41,001 nt of DNA, from positions 1 to 41,001 of the forward strand of contig JAQWOH010000032.1 of NCBI GenBank assembly GCA_029245955.1, read 5' to 3'. The position numbers and the translations under genes are program-made. Positions within the stretch are counted from its first letter, which is position 1; every line of letters begins with the position of its first letter. Of this stretch, positions 15,648 through 24,441 are shown one piece after another. The notes beneath the pieces are model-generated. The model made no database searches, was not told the origin of the DNA, and saw only the letters and a list, made by a program, of their open reading frames with translations. The stretch is from Fuerstiella sp. (lineage in GTDB: Bacteria > Planctomycetota > Planctomycetia > Planctomycetales > Planctomycetaceae).

Positions 15648-17021
15648 CTAAGTAATCAAATCATTCAACGGACCACGATACGAGCTGTCGTTCTGCTTCA
15701 GCACCAGGTCTTCGTTGCCGTAGTGTTCGATCGGGTTGCCGAAGGCGTTCAGCAAGGTCGTCCACCAGTTTCCGATGGTACGGCAGCCGGAATCGCCGTA
15801 TTTCGGATAGCGAATGTAGCGCCCGGGGATGTTCAACTTTCCACCGCACCCGCCGAGCACCACGTATGGCCATTCGAAACAATCGCCGTGGTGTTTGTTT
15901 GCGGAGTCACTAAAGAAGATGATCATGGTGTTGTCGAGCATCGTGCCGTCGCCTTCGGGGACCGCCTTCAGCTTGCCAGCCATGTCGGCCAGCAGGCCGC
16001 AATGATGTTTGCGAATGATATTGCGGCATTCTTCCTGGCTGCGACTGCTTTCGTTGTGGCCAATGCCGTGATTGTGTTTGGCCAAGCCGAGATCCGAATA
16101 CACGGTCGAGAGATTATCCAGACGCAACGTCACGCAGTTAGTCAGCCCGGCGATGAGAGCGGCTGACGCGAGATCGAAGTGAGCTTCCTGGCGAACCTCC
16201 TCTATGTCTGACTTAAACTTGTCGTCGAAGGCGGGAGCATTCGTTTTGATGCGATCCCGCATGTCGGTGAGTCGGCTATGACGGACCTGAAGTTCTTCGA
16301 AGGCGTTGAGATACGCGTCGAGTTTGTTCTTTTCCGCCGATGGAATCGCCTCGTTGACCTTGCGAATGTCGTCCACCATGAAATCGAGCAGGTCCTTTTG
16401 CGTACGGAAACGCTTTTGGCCCTGACCGCTGGCCGATATGGCGGAACCGAACAGCTGTTCGAAGGCCAGGTCGGGGCTGCCCTGGAAGGGGAGTTCTTTA
16501 TTGGCGGCAGTCGCCGTAATGCCCGGATACAGAACTCCGCCGAACGACTTTGACAGCGCCGGGCCTCGAACAGCCAGTCCAACATGGTTGAACGGAGCCG
16601 GGTTGAGCTTCGCAAGTTCTGCGTCTGCGGTGGCTCGCAGAATGGCACCCCGATCATGTTCGCCACCGGTCATGTACACGCCCATCGCGCCGAACCAACT
16701 GCTGTGACCACCGCGGCACATCTTTCCTGACAGCCCCTGCACGATTGAGAGCTGATCTTTGAACGGTTCGAGCGCCGCCATCGATTTTGGCAGAGGGACA
16801 TCGGCAAGAGATTCGTTGCGAGCTTCTTCCCCCGCAAATGGTTCCGGTGTGACGCCTTCCGGAACGATACCGCTGGACTTCACGACGAACACGAAACGCT
16901 TCGGCAGCGCGCTGGCGTTTCCTGCGGCCTGCAGTTGGACCTGAGTGAGAAACGGTGTCAGCAAAAAACTGCCGGTTCCCATGGAGAGGCTTTTCAGCGC
17001 GTGGCGGCGTGTGTGTTGCAT
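15648..17021 (-). CDS. DUF1552 family protein
   Basis: Predicted 457-aa exported protein. A Tat-like leader with 'TRRHALKSLSMGTGSFLL' is followed by 'LPKRFVFVVKSSGIVPEG', the DUF1552 opening, and then 'LSIVQGLSGKMCRGGHSSWFG', 'DNLSTVYSDLGLAKHNHGIG', 'TMIIFFSDSANKHHGDCFEW' and 'NWWTTLLNAFG'. DUF1552 proteins are typical of planctomycetes and some myxobacteria, are distantly related to DUF1501, and have no proven activity. Here, as usual, the gene lies just downstream of a DUF1592-type cytochrome gene on the same strand (94-nt gap with a hairpin), so the two proteins probably work together, for instance in extracellular polymer breakdown. The ATG at 17021 places the Arg pair at residues 5-6. 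Confidence 0.92.
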   Translation of the reverse strand: MQHTRRHALKSLSMGTGSFLLTPFLTQVQLQAAGNASALPKRFVFVVKSSGIVPEGVTPEPFAGEEARNESLADVPLPKSMAALEPFKDQLSIVQGLSGKMCRGGHSSWFGAMGVYMTGGEHDRGAILRATADAELAKLNPAPFNHVGLAVRGPALSKSFGGVLYPGITATAANKELPFQGSPDLAFEQLFGSAISASGQGQKRFRTQKDLLDFMVDDIRKVNEAIPSAEKNKLDAYLNAFEELQVRHSRLTDMRDRIKTNAPAFDDKFKSDIEEVRQEAHFDLASAALIAGLTNCVTLRLDNLSTVYSDLGLAKHNHGIGHNESSRSQEECRNIIRKHHCGLLADMAGKLKAVPEGDGTMLDNTMIIFFSDSANKHHGDCFEWPYVVLGGCGGKLNIPGRYIRYPKYGDSGCRTIGNWWTTLLNAFGNPIEHYGNEDLVLKQNDSSYRGPLNDLIT

Positions 17022-17052
17022 GGCGGGATTTCGTTTTTCTTCGTCAAAGTTT

Positions 17053-17109
17053 GTAGTCCCGGCTCGTGGCGGAGTGCCGTCCGCTGATTCCGGCTAGAGC
17101 CGGTACTAC
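17053..17109. repeat. Structured intercistronic hairpin
   Basis: The arms GTAGTCCCGGCTC (17053-17065) and GAGCCGGTACTAC (17097-17109) pair with one mismatch. Inside are GGCGGA...TCCGC and CCGGCTAGAGCCGG. It lies between the start of DUF1552 and the stop of DUF1592, where it could affect transcript processing. It looks like an intergenic palindromic repeat; no second copy was found in the window. Confidence 0.55.
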
Positions 17110-17115
17110 GAACAA

Positions 17116-19395
17116 CTATTCTGGAGCCACCGACCTGCGATACAGAAACGAATCGGACGTCAGTAATGAAACAATGACCGCGTTGAAGCTGCCATTGCTG
17201 TTCTGATAGGCCTTGTCGGCGGCGATCAGTGTTTGCGAATCTGTCAGCATTTCGTTGCGGCCCATGAAGTAGCGGAACGCGTGTCGAATGATGCTTTGGC
17301 GAACGCGATCGGATGACGCAAGTCGGTCGATCAGGTCCAGCGCGTCAGTGACTTCGCCGTCAATCGTGTCATCGCCGGTGCCGGTGAGAACTCCGGTGGC
17401 GTCGACGGGTTCGGTCGGCGCCTTGCCGCTCTTCTTCGGCAGTCTGTCGAGACTTTCTTCTGTGCGATAGCGTCCAAAGTCGTCGTAGATTTCGAATGTC
17501 AAGCCGAGCGGGTTCATCTTCACGTGACACCGCCAGCATTCCTGTTGCTCAGTGACGACAAGACGCTCCCGTAGCGTCTTCGAATGGTCTTCGGGAATTG
17601 TTGCATCGACTGTGATGGGAAGATCGGGCACGGTTCCCGCCAGCAGTCGTTCCTGAATCCACTTGCCGCGACGAATCGGGTCGGTGGTGTCATTCAGCGA
17701 ATGAGCAATCAGCCATGCCGGGTGAGTCAACATGCCGGCTCGATTGGGACGCTTGTACGGCTGAGGCAGCAGGAAGTCCTGTTCGTCGTCAGCGAGGTCG
17801 TAGACCATCGGGTATTTCTTGTAGAGGGGTTGCATCGCGTGCAATAGCTTGTCTTCTTCTTCCGTATTCTTCCACTGCCGACATTCCTTCACAATCTGCT
17901 TGATCGCTCGTACGCTGCCGTTGAAGCCTTTGTTGAAATTGTGCAGATTATATTTTCGGTTGAGTTCATCCCAGCTGCGCAGGTCGAGTCGGTCGAGAAG
18001 TTCAAGGGTTTTGGCTTCAGAAAGTTTGCCAGCGTCGAGTTCGTCTTTGTTCTTCTGATAGAAGTCATAGAGCGTATTGCGGAAGGTCTGTCGCCTGAGG
18101 ATGTAGTACTTGTCTGACGTGAGGAGCTGGTGGAAAATGTCGGTGTCGTTGTCGAGGATTTTCATCACAAAGAAGTCGGCGTCGCGTTCGTACATTTCCG
18201 GGTAGTTTTCGCCATAGTACGCAAAGCCGCCGGACCGCTTAGCGTCCTTGAACACCTTGTGGGCGTGAATGTAGCCAAAAAACTCCTGGAAGAAGCGGAG
18301 GATTCTCGGCTTGTGAATCGTTTCGTCGCTGAGTAACCGTTCGACCTGACTTCTAACGTCAGAAGACGTGCGCAGCTTTCCTTCTTTTGTCGCACGCAGC
18401 AATGTCCGATCGGGAGGTTTGTCGGTCAGCGAGTAGGCGACAGCGAAGGCCAGTTCCGTTGGTGAGAGAATCCGCCGACCGTGTTCGTCTTTCGGACCAA
18501 GACCAACTTCGATGCGGTAAACGGCTTCATGGTGCAACATGACGGCCATCAAGACGACGCGCAGAGCCTCCACGCGGCCGGAATCCTCGGCTGAATTTCG
18601 AAACAGTGCAACATACCGGGTGAGTTCGTCGGTCGTTGGTTCTCGATAGACGGCTCGACGGAAGTGCCGCGCAATGGCTTCGTTTAGCTTCGTGTTGTCG
18701 GGCGGCTGTTTGGCCTCAGCGATGTTTCGATAAATGGTTTCTCGCTGCATAAGCCGATTGGCCGACTTGCCTGCATTGGTCACCAGCACATCGACCACTG
18801 CAGAGTCGGCGAACAACAACGACGCGTAGTCTCGAATGCCCTGTTTGTCGTCGACGATATACGGCTGCCGAAGATGCTTTGGATCGGCTCCAAATTCGGA
18901 TTTGACACTGTCGAACACATATGGACTCGTCCGCCAAAGTCTCGCAGGGGAAAACGCTTTGGCTTTGACTTCGCCGCTGAACAGTCGCTCATGGTCGATG
19001 TAATTCCCGTAGCCGGGCGACTTGATCTTCTCACGGAATAGCGACGTCGTGCCAAGCCTGGCGAATGTTCCCTTGATCAGCGACAGCAGATCACGTTGCT
19101 GTTCAACTGAAAAATCGCCAGCATCTCGCGGCGGCATTTGGCCGAGGAAGACCTGTTCCTCGATTCGATTCAACAGACTTTCTTTGCGGGCCGAGTCGAG
19201 CTTTGCGAAGTCGTCGAGCCGAATACTGCCTTCCTGAACGTCGTTCGAGTGACAGTCGCTGCAATGCTGCGAGAGCACCTGCTGAAGATCAACCGCGGCT
19301 CCGTCAGCCAAAGCCGTCACAGGCCACAGTGCGATCGCCAGGACAATGTATCTGCAGAAAGATCGCCACACTCTTATGCTGCCGGGAACTATCAC
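17116..19395 (-). CDS. Planctomycete-type c-cytochrome with DUF1587/1595/1592/1588/1585 domains
   Basis: Predicted 759-aa exported protein. The signal peptide (to about residue 31) is followed by a planctomycete-type cytochrome C motif 'CSDCH' (C45, C48, H49) with 'VQEGSIRLDDF'. In order: a DUF1587-like part, DUF1595 ('AIARHFRRAVYREPTTDELTRY'), DUF1592 ('MLHHEAVYRIEVG', 'LSPTELAFAVAYSLTDKPPD', 'FFQEFFGYIHAHKVFKD'), DUF1588 ('GMLTHPAWLIAHSLND', second CxxCH in 'QQECWRCHVKMNPLG', 'YDDFGRYR') and DUF1585 at the end ('SIIRHAFRYFMGRNEML'). These multidomain cytochromes pair with DUF1552 proteins and are thought to act in periplasmic oxidation of complex substrates; this is not proven. The start is a GTG at 19395. 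It is the first gene of a two-gene unit with DUF1552. Confidence 0.93.
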   Translation of the reverse strand: MIVPGSIRVWRSFCRYIVLAIALWPVTALADGAAVDLQQVLSQHCSDCHSNDVQEGSIRLDDFAKLDSARKESLLNRIEEQVFLGQMPPRDAGDFSVEQQRDLLSLIKGTFARLGTTSLFREKIKSPGYGNYIDHERLFSGEVKAKAFSPARLWRTSPYVFDSVKSEFGADPKHLRQPYIVDDKQGIRDYASLLFADSAVVDVLVTNAGKSANRLMQRETIYRNIAEAKQPPDNTKLNEAIARHFRRAVYREPTTDELTRYVALFRNSAEDSGRVEALRVVLMAVMLHHEAVYRIEVGLGPKDEHGRRILSPTELAFAVAYSLTDKPPDRTLLRATKEGKLRTSSDVRSQVERLLSDETIHKPRILRFFQEFFGYIHAHKVFKDAKRSGGFAYYGENYPEMYERDADFFVMKILDNDTDIFHQLLTSDKYYILRRQTFRNTLYDFYQKNKDELDAGKLSEAKTLELLDRLDLRSWDELNRKYNLHNFNKGFNGSVRAIKQIVKECRQWKNTEEEDKLLHAMQPLYKKYPMVYDLADDEQDFLLPQPYKRPNRAGMLTHPAWLIAHSLNDTTDPIRRGKWIQERLLAGTVPDLPITVDATIPEDHSKTLRERLVVTEQQECWRCHVKMNPLGLTFEIYDDFGRYRTEESLDRLPKKSGKAPTEPVDATGVLTGTGDDTIDGEVTDALDLIDRLASSDRVRQSIIRHAFRYFMGRNEMLTDSQTLIAADKAYQNSNGSFNAVIVSLLTSDSFLYRRSVAPE

Positions 19396-19680
19396 GTGAA
19401 ACTTTGATTCCTCAACCAGACGATCCTGCGCGGGACGTTATCTCACGGAGGTAAAACGTAAGTGTAAACTCCGCTGGACAATAATGCTTGTGCGTTTTCA
19501 TTGGATCTCCTCATCCGAGGAGGAGATTCCGCTACACGCTTCTTAATTCGACGATTATCTCGACCGATTCGAACGCCATCCATCAAACGAGTTAGCGGAC
19601 AACGTGACGTCATCGTCACGTCGATAACCGTGGCTTCCGCCCGAGTGTACCGCAACTTTCCTTTGGAACCGTTACCGTCA
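19396..19680. other. Non-coding or decayed sequence
   Basis: No gene is supported. It contains an imperfect inverted repeat around GATCTCCTCATCCGAGGAGG (19504-19523). On the minus strand it may carry the ruined C-terminal part of the GIY-YIG gene described next, but no residues could be matched with confidence. Confidence 0.35.
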
Positions 19681-20053
19681 CTCTTCAAGGTCTTTCCGAT
19701 CAGAGTGGGCCAAGTGCTTGGCGACACGGAGGCGTAGTGAACTGGTCTCGCCGGTGTAAAAGTAACCGGTTCTGTCTCGAAACAGATAGATTCCTGGTTT
19801 ACGCGGTATTAGCGACGAGTCAGCAGCGAGATTTTCTCGCCTTGAACGAAAGAAGCTCGGCGTTCCAGTCGGTAAGACGCTTAATTAGCTCAGATCGTAA
19901 TTTGCGAGTTTTTCGAAGTCCCAGTGCCGCTTTCCTATGTCGGTAGAGCGAAACGTCATCGGTAATGAAACATGCAACGCGATCAAATTCCTCACGATTC
20001 ATTAGATCGTACAGGATGCCATCAACGGTTAGTCCAAAGCGATTTTCGAGCAA
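19681..20053 (-). pseudogene. Decayed GIY-YIG nuclease gene
   Basis: The minus strand first reads 'NRFGLTVDGILYDLMNREEF' and 'SLYRHRKAALGLRKTRKL', then stops. A neighbouring frame, joined by a shift near 19830, continues 'IPRKPGIYLFRDRTGYFYTG' followed by 'ETSSLRLRVAKHLAHSDRK'. The spacing of GIY, the second aromatic-Tyr-Gly (YTG in place of YIG), the ETS and the conserved Arg (LRLR) is that of a GIY-YIG endonuclease domain. A second break follows at about 19680. The 5' end is missing because insertion-sequence remnant D abuts it. Two indels plus the truncation make this a pseudogene. The intact family member would be a single-domain nuclease with a helical N-terminal region of unknown role. 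Confidence 0.62.
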
Positions 20054-20059
20054 GCGAGC

Positions 20060-20280
20060 AGCGATCTGCTGCTATCGCTGGTTGGCCCGGCCACCGAGGG
20101 CGACGAACTGAATATGCCACGGCTGGAGGATGAATGACATTGAAAGCCCCGGTAGCGACGCAAAGAGAACGGCTTCCGCGCCAGCATGGATGAATTCAAG
20201 TGGCTGAGAGGGGAGAATCTGAGCCGGTCCAACTCATGAGAATGCAGGAGCTTAAAGTTCGGCTGAGTTTCTTAACCTTT
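20060..20280 (-). mobile_element. Insertion-sequence remnant D (5' end only)
   Basis: From the ATG at 20138-20140 the minus strand encodes 'MSFILQPWHIQF' and then 'NQR*QQIAAR', the transposase start of the complete element with an in-frame stop. The leader resembles the complete element (GATGAATTCAAGTGGC against GATGAAATCAAGCGGC), and a degenerate right end, TTCGGCTGAGTTTCTTAACC, lies at 20258-20277. The rest is absent; it runs straight into the GIY-YIG pseudogene. Confidence 0.6.
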
Positions 20281-20422
20281 TTAACTGCAACTTCCATGTG
20301 AAACCACAAGAATCAACAATAACTCATGTGCCGTTCATTCCAGGCACTTTAAAATACGACGCTACTCTGTGGAATTGACTGTACATTCTTCGAGTCATTC
20401 TTTTTAAGCTCCTGAGTTCGTT

Positions 20423-21241
20423 ATGCAGCATCCTTCCTCTGCGTGGTTAAACACGTTTGTTGCCTGGGTCGACAAAGTCACAAAGCCCATTGTTGTTACG
20501 AGTGTGGTTCTGTATCTCCTGGAAACGGAACTGAGTCTAAGAAACCACTGGGATAACAGTTATCAGTCACCTTTCGTTTTCCTCTGGGCCGAACGCCTGA
20601 TTGCCGGGCTGTTTACGCTTGAACTCCTTGTTCGCTGGCGCCGGCGAAGACTTCATCAGAGTGCTTTGACGAACAGATACCCGTTTAGTATCTGGGGGGT
20701 GATTGATTTACTGTGCGTCGCGCCGTTCTGGATTGGATTTCTTGTTCCGGTGTCGGCTCTCGGGGTGATTCGGACACTTCGGATTCTTCGTTTGTTAAAG
20801 TTCTTTCGTTACAGCCGAACTTTGCAGCTGACGGCACTCAAGTTCTATCGAGCCTACCACAATATGAAGGGAATTGCCTTTTCATTGGGTGTCTTCTGGT
20901 TGTTCTTTTCCGTGCTGACCCTCAGTCTCGAGCACCCGGAGCAGCCGGAAGAATTCGGCAGCCTGGCGGACGCCGCCTGGTTTACGATCGTGACAGCGAC
21001 TACGGTTGGCTACGGAGATATGTACCCGTCAGGATTGTGGGGAAAGCTGTTCGTGGGCTTGATGCTTGTTCCGATAATCAGCATGATGGGAATGGCATTT
21101 TCTGCCTTTGCAAATGCGTGTGAAACGGTTCAGCAGCTGGAAGATGCGCCTGATGTGGACCCCATTCAGGAGTGGCGACAGGAACAGGCGCGATTTCGTC
21201 TGCGAAGACAAGCAGATCGAGATTATCACATGGAGGAGTAG
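20423..21241 (+). CDS. Voltage-gated potassium channel (six-TM)
   Basis: Predicted 272-aa inner-membrane K+ channel. The selectivity filter 'TVGYGDMYP' (T194-D199) lies in a pore helix/loop after S5. S4 is clear: 'VIRTLRILRLLKFFRYSRTLQ' carries Arg/Lys every third residue (R117, R120, R123, K126, R129, R132), which implies voltage sensing. S1-S3 are at about 22-35, 52-72 and 90-111; S5 about 149-169; S6 about 207-232. The short charged tail 'EWRQEQARFRLRRQADRDY' may form a coiled coil. The length and layout resemble KvAP/KvLm-type prokaryotic channels. Upstream is a long gap with remnants; a sulfotransferase gene begins 33 nt downstream on the same strand, possibly co-transcribed though functionally unrelated. 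Confidence 0.93.
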   Translation: MQHPSSAWLNTFVAWVDKVTKPIVVTSVVLYLLETELSLRNHWDNSYQSPFVFLWAERLIAGLFTLELLVRWRRRRLHQSALTNRYPFSIWGVIDLLCVAPFWIGFLVPVSALGVIRTLRILRLLKFFRYSRTLQLTALKFYRAYHNMKGIAFSLGVFWLFFSVLTLSLEHPEQPEEFGSLADAAWFTIVTATTVGYGDMYPSGLWGKLFVGLMLVPIISMMGMAFSAFANACETVQQLEDAPDVDPIQEWRQEQARFRLRRQADRDYHMEE

Positions 21242-21274
21242 TCGATTCCGAGGACGCCCTGGCAAAGGCTGAAC

Positions 21275-22033
21275 GTGGGTATTTCGAAACGACTCTGGCA
21301 GACCACTTTCCCACCGGATCAAAAGTACTTTGGCCGCTGTCGCCCCTTGATTATTGGCGGCTGTGCACGCTCGGGAACCACGCTGCTGCAGTCCGTTCTG
21401 TCCAGTCATGCTCAGGTCTGCGTGATCCCCTATGAAACACAGGCGTTTTGTTCCACTGCCTACTATAGCCGTCCGGGTGAGCTTCCTGAACTGAAGATTC
21501 AGCGGCTTCGTGACCATTTTACCGTACATCCGATTTCTGCAGAATGCCGCTACTGGTGCGAGAAGACACCTCGAAATATCCTGTTCTTTGAACAGATCCT
21601 TGCCTACTTCGGGCACCGCAGTCGACTCATTCATATCGTTCGCGACGGTCGAGACGTGATCACATCCCTTCACCCGGATGAGCCGGATAAATACTGGGTA
21701 GAGCCACAGAGGTGGGTTCAGGACGTTTCTGCGGGGCTTGCGTTCATTGATCATCCCCAGGTTCTGACGTTGCGATATGAAGATCTGGTTCTGAACTTTG
21801 AATCCGTGATTCATCAGGTCATGGACTTTCTGAAACTTGCTGTGACTCAGCACGTTCTTAAGTATCCGCAATTTGCCACAATCCGAGAAAGCAATGCGTG
21901 GTTTCATTCCGCCACCGGCATGCGGGCCGATGCCATCGGCAGATGGCGCGCACGGTGTCATCAGGAACGGACGGAGTCTCTTGTGGCGGATCCCGAGGCC
22001 GTCCGGTTACTGACCCGTTTTCATTATCTCTAA
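21275..22033 (+). CDS. Sulfotransferase family protein
   Basis: Predicted 252-aa PAPS-dependent sulfotransferase. The 5'-phosphosulfate-binding loop is 'IIGGCARSGTTLLQSVLSSH' (P-loop-like, residues 26-45). The 3'-phosphate-binding motif is 'LIHIVRDGRDVITS'. 'WCEKTPRN' supplies the usual 'KTP' segment, and 'VLTLRYEDLVLNFESV' matches the 'RYEDL' block. It would transfer sulfate from PAPS to a carbohydrate or other acceptor. The start is a GTG with AAAGG 7 nt upstream; no better in-frame start is present. The next gene, a predicted glycosyltransferase, starts 9 nt after its stop, suggesting a common target such as a sulfated surface glycan. Confidence 0.87.
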   Translation: MGISKRLWQTTFPPDQKYFGRCRPLIIGGCARSGTTLLQSVLSSHAQVCVIPYETQAFCSTAYYSRPGELPELKIQRLRDHFTVHPISAECRYWCEKTPRNILFFEQILAYFGHRSRLIHIVRDGRDVITSLHPDEPDKYWVEPQRWVQDVSAGLAFIDHPQVLTLRYEDLVLNFESVIHQVMDFLKLAVTQHVLKYPQFATIRESNAWFHSATGMRADAIGRWRARCHQERTESLVADPEAVRLLTRFHYL

Positions 22034-22042
22034 GTTCTCTTT

Positions 22043-23023
22043 ATGAACGCCTTTACTGTCATCACCTGTTACACACCTCAGTTCGACCACCTCGTGACAG
22101 GGCTCAGGAAAGATTGTGAGCGCCTTGGCTATCCATTGCACTGCGAACGAATCGCGGAAGAATTCGGGAATCTGATTCAGGCCTTCGACTTTAAGATTTC
22201 CTTCATTCGAAGAATGGTGGATCAACTCGGGTGCGTTCTATGGCTGGATGCAGAGTGTCGTATCGTCAATCCAGTTCCCGACTCGTGGCATAGTCCACTG
22301 ATATCCACATATGAAGTCGGGGGTGTGCGAGGCTTCTCATCCGGCGTTCTGATGCTGAATAACTTGCAGCGCGAGTTTATTGCTCTGTGGGAAAAGTACG
22401 CTCAGAAGTACCCGGCTTATCCTGACGACTTTGTGCTGGACTTTCTCGCGAAAGCTGCGTCGATGACCTTTACGTGCATTCCGTTTGAGTTCTATGACCG
22501 CGACACGTCACTGTCGGTGGCTCGCGGCATGTGGCAGAACGAACATACGATCATTCAGCATCCCACCATCAATCGCTGGCCTGATCCGATTAAGTACCAA
22601 GTTGCGTTTCGTGGCAGGCATCGTCTACGGCGACCGCTGGCGGAGTCTGTTTCCCGCCAGAGGAAAGGTCTGTTTTATCGCAACTTCGGGGGGGATTTTT
22701 CTAAGGTCGATCGCATCATGACTGAGGGGCGAGAAACCGAAATTCATTATGTGGACTGGGTATTTGACGCTGTCATGAAGAGATATGCTCCAGCGTGTTA
22801 CTGGCCTTCCCTGGCGGATGACTTCACGTCCAAGCCTCGCTCTTTTGAGATTTCACGACAGAATTTCGCTGACCGTCCCGCAGGTCGATCTCATCGTGAG
22901 TCCGCGATTCGCAGGATGCGACTTGATGCAGATGATGCCCAACGGTACGGTCACCGCCTTCCGAGTCGAGTCAGTCTTCTGTGGGAGCGGATACGTGATG
23001 TTTTTTCTGCGGACGCCCTATGA
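22043..23023 (+). CDS. GT-A-like glycosyltransferase-family protein
   Basis: Predicted 326-aa protein. The N-terminus 'FTVITCYTPQFDHLVTGLRK' is followed by a helix and 'VLWLDAECRIVNPVPD' (residues 65-80), a DxD-type motif position as in GT-A nucleotide-sugar transferases. 'VRGFSSGVLMLNNLQREFIALW' and 'DDFVLDFLAK' match the substrate-side segments of such enzymes. The sugar and acceptor are unknown. The C-terminal ~70 residues are Arg-rich and less conserved-looking; an alternative frame over the same bases (from 22785) also looks fairly protein-like, so a late frameshift cannot be excluded. Nine nt separate it from the sulfotransferase gene; the next gene is 209 nt away across repeat R1. Confidence 0.72.
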   Translation: MNAFTVITCYTPQFDHLVTGLRKDCERLGYPLHCERIAEEFGNLIQAFDFKISFIRRMVDQLGCVLWLDAECRIVNPVPDSWHSPLISTYEVGGVRGFSSGVLMLNNLQREFIALWEKYAQKYPAYPDDFVLDFLAKAASMTFTCIPFEFYDRDTSLSVARGMWQNEHTIIQHPTINRWPDPIKYQVAFRGRHRLRRPLAESVSRQRKGLFYRNFGGDFSKVDRIMTEGRETEIHYVDWVFDAVMKRYAPACYWPSLADDFTSKPRSFEISRQNFADRPAGRSHRESAIRRMRLDADDAQRYGHRLPSRVSLLWERIRDVFSADAL

Positions 23024-23108
23024 TACAGATTCGTGTCTGATAGACCGCTTCTGGGCGGCGGAACGTCGATTGAAACAGATGTGGAATCGGGCGGTGTGTC
23101 AGAGCGGT

Positions 23109-23209
23109 CTTTTCTGATTGCCGCAGACGATACTGGCTCGTGGAAGTCACGAAACTGCTATCGTAAAGCGATCTTTGCGGCGACAAGTCAGTGGGAAACA
23201 CTGTTCGTC
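23109..23209 (+). repeat. Dispersed ~100-bp repeat, family R1, copy 2
   Basis: Counterpart of 4019-4119 (minus), sharing GACGATACTGGCTCG and about 70% of positions over 100 bases by eye. It fills the gap between two glycosyltransferase genes and ends 23 nt before the start of the downstream one. A 61-aa frame (23033-23218) crosses it but is interrupted in the other copy. Confidence 0.6.
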
Positions 23210-23232
23210 TTACTGTGACGTGAAGAAAAACG

Positions 23233-24441
23233 ATGAAATCAAGCGATTCGACCGGCACGTCAGCCCCTCCTGTGCTCTTGATGCTGGTGGAGCGATTCTC
23301 CCCTGATCTCGGGGGAGTCTCACGCAGCGCGGCCCGAACGGCGGCGGCGATTTCCAGACTTGGCTGGCACGTTCATGTTGTGGCATGGACGAAGTCACTG
23401 CCGCCCGGCGCCGTCGACGATGCCGTGACAGAAGACGGCGTGACAGTACATCGAGTCGGTCTGTTTTCGAACTGGGATTATTCCATGCAGCACACCATGA
23501 ATGTACTGGAATGGCTGCATGAAAAATTCGTCTTCGATGCGGTCTGGGGCCACTATCTGTTTCCGGCCGGTTATCTGTCCGTTGTTTTTGCGAGAACAAT
23601 GGGGCTGCCATCGACCGTCAGCGCACGGGGGAACGATGTCGATCGACTGATGTTTCCGCCGGGTGATTTTGCGAGGCTGATCTGGACTCTGGAAAAAGCC
23701 AGCACCGTGAGTTGTGTTTCCAAAGACCTGGCCCGGAAGGTCAATGTGCTGCTGGATAACGAAATCAAAGTCGCCGTTCTTCCCAATGTCGTCGACGCCA
23801 CCGTTTTTGCGCCCGGCGAGGTATCGCAGGCCAGTCTCCGAACCACGTTGGGAATTCAGCCTGACGATGCTGTGCTGGGGTTTTGTGGAGAGCTTCGACA
23901 TAAGAAGGGGTTGCCGTTTATTCTTTCGGCCCTGGTGCAGGTCTGCCAGGATCGAAAAGCGTGTTTGCTTGTGATTGGCGAAATCCGTCCACGGGAGCAG
24001 GCACATCTGTCAGCGTTTGCGGCACAGCATCCTGAGGTCGCTGACCGGATTCTCGTGACGGGGCATCTTGAGGATGCTCAATGTGTCGCGGAGCATCTGA
24101 ATCTCTGCGACGTCGTACTGCAGCCCTCTGTGTGGGATGGTCTGCCAAACTCAGTTCTGGAAGCGATGGCCTGTAGTCGTGTCGTGATTGCCAGTGATGC
24201 CGGAGGAATTCCGGAAGCCGTAGATCACGGAGTCAACGGATTTGCCATTCCCAAAGCCACGTTGAATAATCTGGGTACGGCAGTTATCGAAGTCCTGAAT
24301 CTTCCGGATCATAAGCGGGTCGCCATCGAGGAATCTGCTCGTGAAACGGTACTTAGAAAATTTCAGGCACAAGGAGAAGCGGACCGGCTTCAGTTACTCC
24401 TGTCAGGACTGGTGACCGGTTGCGACAGAAGCGTCTCGTAG
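23233..24441 (+). CDS. GT4 family glycosyltransferase
   Basis: Predicted 402-aa GT-B retaining glycosyltransferase. The N-terminal Rossmann domain opens with 'LLMLVERFSPDLGGVSRS', where the GG loop contacts the acceptor. The C-terminal domain has 'VLGFCGELRHKKGLPFILSA' and 'LNLCDVVLQPSVWDGLPNSV' followed by LEAMA. In the E-x7-E motif the first acidic residue is Asp (D302, E310). 'VIASDAGGIPEAVDHGVNG' is the usual final loop. It probably adds a hexose to a cytoplasmic glycan precursor. The start is the ATG at 23233 with a weak GAAG upstream. Its 3' end overlaps by 52 bases the 3' end of the convergent GT4 gene on the other strand. Confidence 0.9.
   Translation: MKSSDSTGTSAPPVLLMLVERFSPDLGGVSRSAARTAAAISRLGWHVHVVAWTKSLPPGAVDDAVTEDGVTVHRVGLFSNWDYSMQHTMNVLEWLHEKFVFDAVWGHYLFPAGYLSVVFARTMGLPSTVSARGNDVDRLMFPPGDFARLIWTLEKASTVSCVSKDLARKVNVLLDNEIKVAVLPNVVDATVFAPGEVSQASLRTTLGIQPDDAVLGFCGELRHKKGLPFILSALVQVCQDRKACLLVIGEIRPREQAHLSAFAAQHPEVADRILVTGHLEDAQCVAEHLNLCDVVLQPSVWDGLPNSVLEAMACSRVVIASDAGGIPEAVDHGVNGFAIPKATLNNLGTAVIEVLNLPDHKRVAIEESARETVLRKFQAQGEADRLQLLLSGLVTGCDRSVS

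Noticed and set aside
21029..21961. 310-codon minus-strand frame
   Set aside because: Antisense to the K+ channel and the sulfotransferase, both with complete signature motifs.
22785..23117. Alternative frame over the 3' end of the GT-A-like gene
   Set aside because: It looks moderately protein-like, but the main frame is uninterrupted to a sensible end; kept only as a caution about a late frameshift.
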